Positions 1 through 6,553 of a DNA stretch of 17,219 nucleotides are shown here, piece after piece. Source of the stretch: JAWOHX01 sp046484975 (lineage in GTDB: Bacteria; Bacillota; Clostridia; DUPQ01); NCBI GenBank assembly GCA_046484975.1, contig JAWOHX010000101.1, positions 1 through 17,219 of the forward strand. Reading direction: 5' to 3'. Position 1 is the stretch's first letter, and each line of letters begins with the position of its first letter. The notes under the pieces are model-generated. The model did not search any database and was not told the DNA's origin. It saw nothing but the letters and a program-made list of their open reading frames with translations. Made by a program: the position numbers and the translations under genes.

Positions 1-1
1 T

Positions 2-316
2 CGGTCTTACATCGAAGTCAAGGGAGTGACCCTGGAAGAGGATGGCATGGCTCTCTTCCCGGACGCCCCCACCCTGCGGGGCACACGCCATGTCCACGAG
101 ATGATCCGGGCGGTCCGGGAAGGCTACACAGGTTACCTGATCTTTGTTGTACAGATGAAGGGAGTCCGTTGTTTTTCCCCCAATGAACGGACGGACCCTG
201 CTTTCACCCAGGCCCTTCGGGCGGCTTCAAGGCAGAACGTCCATGTTCTCTGTTATGACTGTCATGTCACCCCGGATTCCCTCAGACTCTCCGAACCAGT
301 TCCGGTGATTCTCTGA
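2..316 (+). CDS. sfsA: SfsA family protein, C-terminal part (5' end outside window)
   Basis: The frame is open from the left edge, so this is the last 104 codons of a gene that begins outside the window. The visible residues carry the family's C-terminal signature: a YIEVK stretch, then FPDAPTLRG, the FSPNE segment and a final PVIL just before the stop, which line up with the end of Escherichia coli SfsA (YIEVK, FPDAVTERG, PVTL). SfsA proteins were named from a sugar fermentation stimulation phenotype and contain a nuclease-like fold with an OB-type nucleic-acid-binding part; the cellular role is still unsettled. The C-terminus is of normal length, so the right-hand end is intact. An internal GTG at 26 is only a codon of the longer frame. 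No clear terminator follows. Confidence 0.93.
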   Translation, partial: RSYIEVKGVTLEEDGMALFPDAPTLRGTRHVHEMIRAVREGYTGYLIFVVQMKGVRCFSPNERTDPAFTQALRAASRQNVHVLCYDCHVTPDSLRLSEPVPVIL

Positions 317-528
317 CCTTACGCAGGGTTGCGCAGAATCCTGTTCACAGATCTGATGCACATCACCGGAGTCACCGTGGCCAGCGAAATTCTCCTCTGC
401 TTTTACAAATGCCTCTGATTTATTGAAGCCTTTCAGACGGGGTATGCCATCCTGGTATTGTCCGGATATCCCTTCAACCAGGCAGTGTACGAGGAACGGA
501 TGCATTCCAGAGAAGCCAGGCCTCCGGC
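317..528. other. Intergenic region between sfsA and the URO-D-like gene; no supported gene
   Basis: Both flanking genes end here (convergent). I cannot support a gene. The + frame in phase with sfsA stays open except for one TGA inside it and gives hydrophobic stretches such as YAILVLSGYP, which might be a decayed gene, but nothing is recognisable. A minus-strand open frame covers 227-532 but overlaps the sfsA end and has no family features. Just past the URO-D-like stop, at about 514-529, the minus strand can form a short GC-rich hairpin (AGCC...GGCT) without a good U-run, so it is at best a weak terminator. Confidence 0.4.
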
Positions 529-1623
529 TCAATAGGCACCGTATTCGTCACACAGACCGGCAACCAGGCCGACTCTCTCGATCAGACCGTCCGGTGGCAC
601 CTGATCTGCCACACCCAGGACGAACCTGGGTTCTTTCCTCATGATACCCAGAACATACTGAACATGGGAAATGAACTCCACCTCACTCACGGCAGGGGTG
701 AAAACAATCCCGGGCAGGCCTCCCCACAGGATGCTGTCTCCCGTATCAAGGGCGGCGATATCCTCCATGGGCATATCCCCGGAAGGTTCGGGGGTTACGG
801 CCTCAATGACATGGAATCCCGTATCAGCCACTTCCCCAATCAACCCTTTCAATGTCCCGTCCATGTGGATGAAGGAAAATTTCCCTTTTTCCCTGATGGC
901 CTCCACCCATTTTTGTTCATATCCCTTCATATAACTGTTGTAGTATGTCTTGCCCACCGCTTCCGATGAGAGGTTTTCCGGTATCATGATACACTCCGCA
1001 GGAGAATTCAAAGTGAGCCTTGCAGCCGTGTCAAACTTCTCTTCCATCCGCTTAAGGATGTCCTCAGTCTCATCCTTTGCATCCATCAGAAGATATGTCA
1101 GGTTCTCAATCCCCGCATAGGTGGTCACCATCTCCATGAACGGGCTCCTCGGGGCATAACAAAGGACCACCCCGTTGTCCCCGATAATGCCATACCGTCT
1201 CTCTGCTTCCTCATAACATGGTGTGAATTCCAGGCTGTCAACATAGAAACCGAAAGCCTTCAAGTGGGTCTCTTCTTCCACGAAGTGCTTGACATAGCCC
1301 CAGGAGGAAGAGGTTTCCAGGTATTGCTGAATCTCATGGAGTTCCCCGAACGGAGTTTGCATCGTCCTGATCCTTCGTGTTCCCTCCCTGGTCTCCCGGA
1401 TCTCCACTCCTTTGCTGGTTTGTGAGAAGGGATAAAACCCCTGGAGATAGAATCCGGTGGCGTAGTCCCGGTTAAGCTGGAAATACCCGTCACCTTTGTA
1501 TTTTTCCGGGAGCCTTCCTTTTTTTGATTCCGCGCTGTGCCAGTAATCCAAATCCCCGAACCAGGGTACCCTGTCGGGGATTCCCCCCTGAAGCAATTTC
1601 AATACCCGTTCCCTGTTGTCCAT
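529..1623 (-). CDS. Uroporphyrinogen-decarboxylase-like protein (URO-D/MtaA-type methyltransferase family)
   Basis: The 364-residue product belongs to the URO-D fold family that includes true uroporphyrinogen decarboxylase and the corrinoid-dependent methyltransferases (MtaA, CmuA type). The N-terminus has the typical RERVLKLLQGGIPDRVP helix (residues 4-20) and the C-terminal half has FIHMDG (251-256) followed by EAVTPEPSGDM (274-284), as in the methyltransferase-like branch. It is unlikely to be a haem biosynthesis enzyme, because no haem genes are nearby and the N-terminus is not HemE-like. MtaA-type enzymes bind zinc through an HxC motif and a distant Cys; here the position reads H253-M-D255, so the usual ligand set is not present. 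No corrinoid protein or reductive activator lies in the window, so the substrate is unknown. Start: ATG preceded by AAGGGG at a 7-base spacing. Transcribed divergently from the export operon at 1762. Confidence 0.82.
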   Translation of the reverse strand: MDNRERVLKLLQGGIPDRVPWFGDLDYWHSAESKKGRLPEKYKGDGYFQLNRDYATGFYLQGFYPFSQTSKGVEIRETREGTRRIRTMQTPFGELHEIQQYLETSSSWGYVKHFVEEETHLKAFGFYVDSLEFTPCYEEAERRYGIIGDNGVVLCYAPRSPFMEMVTTYAGIENLTYLLMDAKDETEDILKRMEEKFDTAARLTLNSPAECIMIPENLSSEAVGKTYYNSYMKGYEQKWVEAIREKGKFSFIHMDGTLKGLIGEVADTGFHVIEAVTPEPSGDMPMEDIAALDTGDSILWGGLPGIVFTPAVSEVEFISHVQYVLGIMRKEPRFVLGVADQVPPDGLIERVGLVAGLCDEYGAY

Positions 1624-1679
1624 GTCTTTTCCCCTTGTTTTTTAATGTATCCACAACCTGCCGGAATTGCCCCGGTTGA

Positions 1680-1708
1680 TTGACTAATGGTAGTTTAACA
1701 TATATAAT
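1680..1708 (+). promoter_or_regulatory. Sigma-70-type promoter for the MacA/MacB-like operon
   Basis: TTGACT at 1680-1685 and TATAAT at 1703-1708 are separated by exactly 17 bases. The predicted transcript starts near 1715, about 47 bases before the first ATG of the adaptor gene. There is no other good -10/-35 pair in this gap on the + strand, although a further TATAAT at 1741-1746 lacks a -35. Confidence 0.75.
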
Positions 1709-1761
1709 TTGCATCTCATAATATTTTAACTGATTGCGGGTATAATGAATCTGGAGAGTAA

Positions 1762-2628
1762 ATGATGAACAAGAAACCCAAAAAAAAGACCGTAATTATT
1801 TTAGTCATTGTGGCAGTTGTCCTGCTTGTTCTGATCCTTACGGGCGTCTCAATGATTCGTTCCATAAGGACCACCACCCAAGGGAATTATGAAATCATTT
1901 CGGTGGGAAGGGGAGACATCTCCTATACCGCGGTGGGTAGCGGCAGGGTGACTTCCGCGGATGTAAAAAATGCCATCTTTTCGGGAGCCGTTACCCAAAG
2001 CTTCGTTTCCACGGGCGACTATGTTAAAAAGGGAGACCGTCTCTGCGAGTACACCGACCTTCAGGGCCAGACCCGCATCCTGACATCCCCCCATGAAGGT
2101 GTTGTTTCTGCCATCCAGCCTTCCGCATATGAGATCAGCGGTCTGGGCCAGCTCCAGATGAACATCCAGGTCACCGAAAAACAGGTATTCAGCATGGAGA
2201 AAGGCCAGCAGGCTTTCATTTTCATCGACGCCCTCGGGATGGAATTCGATGGTGAAGTGTCCAGGATCAGTATGCTCGGCAGAATGGCGGGGGATTACTC
2301 GGTTTTTGATGTCATGGTGAAACTGAACCAATGGAATGAGGACATTTTCCTCGGCATGACGGGAAGCGCAAGGATTTGCATCGAGAAAAAAACCGACGTG
2401 GTTATCATCCCCTTGGATGCCCTCATAGAGGCCGACGGCAAAAGATATGTGTTGCAGAGAAGCTGGTTGGACAATCCCACCAGACCTCAGAGCGAATACT
2501 ACGTGGGAATTAAAACCGGGCTTTCCGACGCCTTTTTCGTGGAAGTCCTGGAAGGGGATATCGACGGAATGGAAATCCTCGTTTCCGTCAGCAGCGGATT
2601 CCCCTCTTTTCCCAGGTTTTTCAGGTAA
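1762..2628 (+). CDS. HlyD/MacA-type membrane fusion (adaptor) protein of an ABC exporter
   Basis: A 288-residue protein with a lysine-rich N-terminus, one membrane helix at about residues 10-33 and an extracytoplasmic remainder. The lipoyl-like barrel-sandwich halves are visible at about 69-90 (GAVTQSFVSTGDYVKKGD, the usual 'V..G..VkkGd.L' pattern) and 105-120 (TSPHEGVVSAIQ), followed by beta-barrel and membrane-proximal domains. The long coiled-coil hairpin of Gram-negative MacA is missing between the two halves, so this is a compact Gram-positive-style adaptor. It is the first gene of a three-gene operon with the ATPase and permease downstream (12-base gap to the next start), and probably links or gates substrate delivery to the MacB-like permease. 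GGAG at 1753-1756 serves ATG 1762 or ATG 1765; the longer form is given. The substrate cannot be read from sequence. Confidence 0.85.
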   Translation: MMNKKPKKKTVIILVIVAVVLLVLILTGVSMIRSIRTTTQGNYEIISVGRGDISYTAVGSGRVTSADVKNAIFSGAVTQSFVSTGDYVKKGDRLCEYTDLQGQTRILTSPHEGVVSAIQPSAYEISGLGQLQMNIQVTEKQVFSMEKGQQAFIFIDALGMEFDGEVSRISMLGRMAGDYSVFDVMVKLNQWNEDIFLGMTGSARICIEKKTDVVIIPLDALIEADGKRYVLQRSWLDNPTRPQSEYYVGIKTGLSDAFFVEVLEGDIDGMEILVSVSSGFPSFPRFFR

Positions 2629-2640
2629 TGTGAGAAAAAC

Positions 2641-3303
2641 ATGATCAAACTCAACAAAATCACAAAAGAATACATCATGGGAGACATGATTGTCAGGGCA
2701 TTGGACGATGTGTCCCTTCATATCAAAAAAGGGGAATTCGTCGCCATCATCGGACCAAGCGGCTCAGGCAAATCCACCCTCATGAACATCATGGGGTGTC
2801 TGGATGTACCAACCAAGGGGGAGTACATTCTCAACGGGACCCCGGTCAGCCATTACGAGGACCATCAGCTTGCGGATATCCGGAACAGGGAGATTGGATT
2901 TGTTTTCCAGCAGTTTAATCTGCTCAACCACCTGACGGCACTGGAGAATGTGGAGGTACCCCTCACCTACGCCCGCCAACCCAAGGCCGTCCGCCTGGCC
3001 AGCGCAAGGGAGATGCTGGTTTCCATGGGACTGGAAGATAGGATGAAGCACAAACCCACCCAATTGAGCGGTGGCCAGCAGCAAAGGGTTTCCATTGCCC
3101 GCGCCTTGGCCAACAATCCCTCCATCATCCTGGCGGATGAACCCACCGGGGCCCTGGACACAAAAACAGGCGCGGAGGTGCTCACCATCCTGAAAGGCTT
3201 GAATGAACAAGGCAAAACCGTGATCATCATCACCCACGAAAAGGAAGTCGCCGCCTTTGCGGACAGGATTATCGTCATCCGGGACGGAGGAATAGATGAT
3301 TAA
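2641..3303 (+). CDS. MacB/LolD-type ABC transporter ATP-binding protein
   Basis: A complete 220-residue nucleotide-binding subunit. Walker A is GPSGSGKST (residues 38-46), the Q-loop Gln is around residue 90 (FVFQQFN), the signature is LSGGQQQ (142-148), Walker B is ILADEPTGALD with catalytic Glu167, and the switch His is in ITHE (H199). The LSGGQQQRVSIARAL and FVFQQFNLL segments are typical of the MacB/LolD/FtsE-like branch, which powers type VII (mechanotransmission) ABC systems rather than channel-type export. The gene sits between the adaptor and the permease and its stop overlaps the permease start by 8 bases, which suggests coupled translation. The RBS is weak (GTGAG), consistent with translation from upstream ribosomes. 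Confidence 0.95.
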   Translation: MIKLNKITKEYIMGDMIVRALDDVSLHIKKGEFVAIIGPSGSGKSTLMNIMGCLDVPTKGEYILNGTPVSHYEDHQLADIRNREIGFVFQQFNLLNHLTALENVEVPLTYARQPKAVRLASAREMLVSMGLEDRMKHKPTQLSGGQQQRVSIARALANNPSIILADEPTGALDTKTGAEVLTILKGLNEQGKTVIIITHEKEVAAFADRIIVIRDGGIDD

Positions 3304-4456
3304 GGAATATTTCATCATCGCATTCCGTTCCCTGTTTTCCCACAAGGTCCGCTCCCTTTTGACCATGCTTGGGGTCATCATCGGAGTCTCGTCAGTCATC
3401 CTTCTGATTTCCCTGGGCAGTTCAACAAGAAGAGAGGCCGGGGACCAAATCCGGGGGCTCGGTTCCAATCTCATCCTGGTCACCGTCACCGACAACCATG
3501 GATACCTTCCCAGGGTCTGGCTCAATGAAATTCAGGAAAATGCTAAAATCAAGGCCTTCAGCCCCATCATCTCGGGAAGTGCAGGCTACAGCATCAACGG
3601 CCGGGATCTTTCCTATACCGTCAATGGCGTCAATGAGCATTATTCTTTCATTGCCAGCCTGGGATTGGATAGGGGACGTTTCTTTTCCGGCGTGGATGTC
3701 CAAAACAGCAATGCTGTTGCAGTGGTGGGACGCAAGGTGGTTTCAGAGATGTTCCCGTATACCGATCCCCTTGGGGAAATCATTGTGGTCAAGGGCATCC
3801 CTTTCCTCATCATTGGGATTCTGGAAGAGCAGGGCATGACCTTTGCCGGGGATATGGACAAAGTCATCTACATTCCCCAGTCCTATGCTTCCGTTTTCTA
3901 TCCCCAGCAGCGCAGGGCAACATATTATGTGGCTTCCGAAAGCGAGGAATTCATCGACATTACAAAAAACCAGATGGAATCTTATCTTTCCAGGATGCTC
4001 CCCTCATCCAGGCTGTACAGCCTCACCAGCCAGACCCAAATGCTGGATATCCTCAACCAGGTGATGGGGTTGCTGACGAGCTTGCTTGCCGGCATCGCAG
4101 CCATATCCCTGCTGGTAGGCGGCATCGGCATCATGAACATCATGCTGGTCACGGTCCGGGAACGGACCAAGGAAATCGGTATTCGCAAGGCCTTGGGCGC
4201 CAATCGCAGCCATATCCTTTTCCAGTTCCTGACGGAAGCGGTCATCGTGACCTTGATTGGCGGGATCATCGGCCTGCTGGTCAGTGCCCTGGGGGCTGCC
4301 CTCATCTCAAGCCTGGCGGGCTTTAGGATCAGCGTGGGACTGGACTCTGTCCTCCTTGCCATCAGCTTTTCCATCGCCATCGGCCTCTTCTTCGGGATTT
4401 ATCCTGCCAACAAGGCCGGTAAAATGGAACCCGTGGAAGCCCTGCGGTTCGAATAA
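3296..4456 (+). CDS. MacB-like ABC transporter permease (FtsX domain)
   Basis: A 386-residue permease with the MacB layout: one membrane helix near residues 18-41, a large extracytoplasmic MacB_PCD-type domain (about 45-255), then three C-terminal helices (about 262-287, 313-338, 355-376) forming the FtsX domain. The cytoplasmic loop RERTKEIGIRKALGA after the second helix is the hallmark of this family and contacts the ATPase. The C-terminus ends in the usual PxxAs-like stretch 'YPANKAGKMEPVEALRFE'. It overlaps the ATPase gene by 8 bases and is the last gene of the operon. Family members extrude peptides, antibiotics or lipoproteins in a piston-like manner; here no precursor peptide or resistance gene nearby indicates a substrate. 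It converges on the OsmC gene with only 9 bases between stop codons. Confidence 0.93.
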   Translation: MIKEYFIIAFRSLFSHKVRSLLTMLGVIIGVSSVILLISLGSSTRREAGDQIRGLGSNLILVTVTDNHGYLPRVWLNEIQENAKIKAFSPIISGSAGYSINGRDLSYTVNGVNEHYSFIASLGLDRGRFFSGVDVQNSNAVAVVGRKVVSEMFPYTDPLGEIIVVKGIPFLIIGILEEQGMTFAGDMDKVIYIPQSYASVFYPQQRRATYYVASESEEFIDITKNQMESYLSRMLPSSRLYSLTSQTQMLDILNQVMGLLTSLLAGIAAISLLVGGIGIMNIMLVTVRERTKEIGIRKALGANRSHILFQFLTEAVIVTLIGGIIGLLVSALGAALISSLAGFRISVGLDSVLLAISFSIAIGLFFGIYPANKAGKMEPVEALRFE

Positions 4457-4465
4457 TGCGGGTGT

Positions 4466-4894
4466 TCATCCCCTCCTGATGGTGTGTTCCGGGACGATTC
4501 TGACGGAATCCTTCAACATGGCCCAGACCGGGCAGTATTTCTCTTCGGTTCTTGCCAGGACCTTTGCCAACTCTTCTTCACTGGTGTCATCGGACTCCAG
4601 GATGAACTGTAATGATATCTTGTCAAACACCATTGGATGCTCCATTCTCTTTTCCCCGGTGGCCAGGACAAAAAACCCATGAACCTGTTTTTTCATTTTC
4701 CTCAGAATGGACACGGCAGTGGCCGAGCTGCATGAGGCAAGGCTGATCAGCAGCAGTTCCATGGAACTGTATCCGTCCCCGTCCCCGAAAGGAGGCTGGG
4801 AATCAAGGACCACCGCAGGGTTGTCCTTTGCTTTTCCCTCGAAGCGCATTTTCTCGTTGGTAAGCTTGAGTTGGATCTCGATGAAAGAAGACAT
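4466..4894 (-). CDS. OsmC/Ohr family thiol peroxidase-like protein
   Basis: The 142-residue protein has the size and both key cysteines of the OsmC/Ohr superfamily: Cys55 in the helix SMELLLISLASCSSATAV and Cys121 in EEKYCPVWAML. In characterised members these two cysteines reduce organic hydroperoxides through a disulfide cycle. The spacing and surrounding residues fit the broad OsmC/YhfA-like group rather than canonical Ohr, so the natural substrate is uncertain. The ribosome binding site is excellent (AAGGAGG, about 8 bases before ATG). It lies 69 bases downstream of the Crp/Fnr regulator on the same strand with no visible promoter in the gap, so the two are probably co-transcribed. Confidence 0.92.
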   Translation of the reverse strand: MSSFIEIQLKLTNEKMRFEGKAKDNPAVVLDSQPPFGDGDGYSSMELLLISLASCSSATAVSILRKMKKQVHGFFVLATGEKRMEHPMVFDKISLQFILESDDTSEEELAKVLARTEEKYCPVWAMLKDSVRIVPEHTIRRG

Positions 4895-4963
4895 TGATTT
4901 TTCCTCCTTGCTTGATCTTGCCTTGCTTCGCAGCCTCTTGGGAAGGCCCGGCGACGCATGGGT

Positions 4964-5656
4964 TTATGTGATGCCGTCGATGATCTTGTTCAGGTCCTTG
5001 ATTTTCACCGAGGATTTGTAGTAGTCGATGATTCCTTCGTTCTTCATGTTCCCCAGCTCCCTTGACAAGGATGGCCTTGCTGTTCCAAGATACTGGGCCA
5101 GTTCCTCCCGGTTGTACCCCAGTCTGAAGGTGGCGGATTTTTCCCTGTTGTAAATATCGTACAGGAAACTGCAGATCCGGGCCCGCAACCCCAGCATAGA
5201 CAGGTACTGGAGGCGCTTGTTCAGCAAAAGAGCTTTTTCCGCAAGGATTCCAACCATGTTTTGTATCAAGGACCGGTGGCTCCGGCATCCATGACCGCAG
5301 ACCCCTGTTATGTTCCCGGGGGAAATCCGCATCACATAACATCGTTCATTGGCCATCACCGTGGCCGCCCAAAGGCGTTCTCTTGAGAACGCCGAAGTTT
5401 CCCCGAACATGTCCCCCTCTTCCAGTTTCGTGATGATGAGGCTGCTGCCTTTCACCGTCTCTTTCAGCAGGGTGACTCCCCCGGATAGAAGGATGTATAT
5501 GGCGCTGATCCTATCTCCTTCCATGGCAATGAATTCATTTTTCTCATAACTCTCCACCATGGGACTGAGGCAATCCAGCATCCCGGCCAATTCATCCGGT
5601 GGGATTCCATGGAAAAGAGAGGTCTTCCTGAGGACATCCATATGCTCTCCGGTCAT
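4964..5656 (-). CDS. Crp/Fnr family transcriptional regulator
   Basis: A 230-residue regulator with an N-terminal cyclic-nucleotide-binding-type beta barrel (about 10-110), a long dimerisation helix (about 125-155) and a C-terminal winged helix (about 160-230). The recognition helix reads ARPSLSREL (residues 193-201): Arg194 and Arg199 match CRP Arg180 and Arg185, but a proline takes the place of CRP Glu181, so the target should differ from the TGTGA and TTGAT half-sites. There is no N-terminal FNR-type Cys cluster, so it is not an FNR oxygen sensor; Cys120 and Cys124 (CGHGC) lie next to the dimer helix. This pattern is common in clostridial HcpR-like regulators of nitrosative and redox stress. 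An AAGGA site 7 bases before the first ATG supports the start; ATG 5641 is an alternative. It is followed by osmC and is divergent from an Fe-S protein. Confidence 0.9.
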   Translation of the reverse strand: MTGEHMDVLRKTSLFHGIPPDELAGMLDCLSPMVESYEKNEFIAMEGDRISAIYILLSGGVTLLKETVKGSSLIITKLEEGDMFGETSAFSRERLWAATVMANERCYVMRISPGNITGVCGHGCRSHRSLIQNMVGILAEKALLLNKRLQYLSMLGLRARICSFLYDIYNREKSATFRLGYNREELAQYLGTARPSLSRELGNMKNEGIIDYYKSSVKIKDLNKIIDGIT

Positions 5657-5674
5657 GTTCTATTCCTTTCAGAC

Positions 5675-5688
5675 GTAACATCAGTTAC
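5675..5688. promoter_or_regulatory. Palindromic operator candidate GTAAC-N4-GTTAC
   Basis: A perfect inverted repeat with 5-base arms and a 4-base spacer, the same geometry as Fnr-type sites (5-4-5). It lies between the divergent Crp/Fnr and Fe-S protein genes. For the minus strand, TATAAT at 5709-5704 predicts a start near 5697, which would put the palindrome at about +9 to +22 (autorepression). For the + strand, the centre is 24.5 bases before a TATATT hexamer (5706-5711), or 29.5 bases before TACACT (5711-5716), the latter matching class II activation spacing. Binding by the adjacent regulator is inferred. Confidence 0.55.
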
Positions 5689-5745
5689 CGATTACATATC
5701 CGTATTATATTACACTGGTGCAAAGAAAACCAGAAGGAGAAAATC

Positions 5746-6441
5746 ATGAAAAGAAAAGTGATCCATATCCATGAAGATAAATGCAACGGCTGCGGCCTTT
5801 GTGTGACGGCTTGTCATGAAGGAGCCTTGAAAATCATCGATGGCAAAGCCCGGCTCGTATCTGAGTCCTACTGCGACGGTCTCGGGGATTGCCTCCCGAA
5901 ATGTCCGTTGGATGCCATCGAACTCATAGAGAAGGAAGCCCTTCCCTTCGACGAGGAAGCCGTCAAAAAAAATATGGCCCTCAACCAGGCCTGTCCCTCC
6001 TGTCCCGGTACTCGGCTGAAAACCAATCCGGATCATGACAGCCATCCTCGCAACCCCGTACCGGCAAGGGCATTCTCCAGACTGAAGCAATGGCCCTGCC
6101 AGCTTAAGCTTGTTCCATCTGACGCACCATACTTTGAAGGAGCCCGCCTTCTGGTCGCCGCCGATTGCACCGCCTATGCCTATGCCGGCTTGCATGAGGA
6201 GTTCATGAAGGACAAGATCACCCTTATTGGCTGTCCGAAGCTGGATGACACGGACTACAGCGTGAAACTGACGGAGATCCTGCGGTTGAACAACATTCGC
6301 AGCGTTACCCTGGTGAGGATGCAGGTCCCCTGTTGTGGAGGTCTCTCCAATGCATTGAAAAAAGCGCTGGTGGACAGTGGGAAAATGATTCCATGGAATA
6401 TCTTTACCATCACCACCAATGGAGAGATTCTGGAGGACTGA
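5746..6441 (+). CDS. 4Fe-4S ferredoxin-domain protein with conserved C-terminal domain
   Basis: The 231-residue protein starts with a ferredoxin-like module: Cys13, 16, 19 and 23 form a classic CxxCxxCxxxC motif. The second motif is CDGLGDCLPKCP (Cys43, 49, 53), where the middle cysteine is replaced by Leu46, so a second normal 4Fe-4S cluster is unlikely unless another Cys helps. After a linker with Cys83 and Cys86 there is a roughly 100-residue domain with Cys141, Cys163 (IGCPKLDD) and the paired Cys196-197 (PCCGG), seen in clostridial and archaeal proteins annotated only as ferredoxin or 4Fe-4S protein. A cytoplasmic electron-transfer or redox-sensing role is likely. The RBS is AAGGAGA at 5734-5740, 5 bases before ATG. 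It is divergent from the Crp/Fnr gene and probably under its control. Confidence 0.88.
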   Translation: MKRKVIHIHEDKCNGCGLCVTACHEGALKIIDGKARLVSESYCDGLGDCLPKCPLDAIELIEKEALPFDEEAVKKNMALNQACPSCPGTRLKTNPDHDSHPRNPVPARAFSRLKQWPCQLKLVPSDAPYFEGARLLVAADCTAYAYAGLHEEFMKDKITLIGCPKLDDTDYSVKLTEILRLNNIRSVTLVRMQVPCCGGLSNALKKALVDSGKMIPWNIFTITTNGEILED

Positions 6442-6479
6442 CCTGCATGCCCATTTCCTGTATGGCATGAAAAATACTG

Positions 6480-6508
6480 TTGATATTTTTTCCCGGGAAG
6501 ATTATAAT
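6480..6508 (+). promoter_or_regulatory. Sigma-70-type promoter for the SulP gene
   Basis: TTGATA at 6480-6485 and TATAAT at 6503-6508 are 17 bases apart. The predicted start is near 6515, leaving a leader of about 40 bases that includes the AGGAGAG ribosome binding site. A short hairpin with a bulge (6446-6469) lies between the preceding stop codon and this promoter and may be the end of the Fe-S protein transcript, though no U-run follows directly. Confidence 0.7.
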
Positions 6509-6553
6509 TCATCTGATAACCAACGGAAAATATAATAGCAGGAGAGCCATCTT

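Noticed and set aside
227..532. 101-codon open frame on the minus strand at the end of sfsA
   Set aside because: It overlaps the certain C-terminus of sfsA, has no ribosome binding site and no family-like pattern.
1624..1761. Riboswitch or leader structure between the URO-D-like gene and the export operon
   Set aside because: The gap is short, AT-rich and has no conserved folding pattern; only the + strand promoter is convincing.
1849..2721. 290-codon minus-strand open frame opposite the adaptor gene
   Set aside because: The + strand reading is a clear HlyD/MacA adaptor with promoter and operon partners; the opposite frame is His/Asp-rich low-quality sequence.
2764..3525. 253-codon minus-strand open frame opposite the ATPase and permease
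   Set aside because: All ABC motifs are on the + strand; this frame is their antisense shadow.
4895..4963. Separate promoter for the OsmC gene
   Set aside because: The 69-base gap is GC-rich with no acceptable -10/-35 pair on the minus strand.
5710..6468. 252-codon minus-strand open frame opposite the Fe-S protein
   Set aside because: The + frame has the ferredoxin cysteines and a good ribosome binding site; the reverse frame has no recognisable feature.
6446..6469. CATGCC/GGCATG hairpin after the Fe-S protein as an intrinsic terminator
   Set aside because: The stem has a bulged base and the T-run is about 15 bases away, so I mention it but do not call it.
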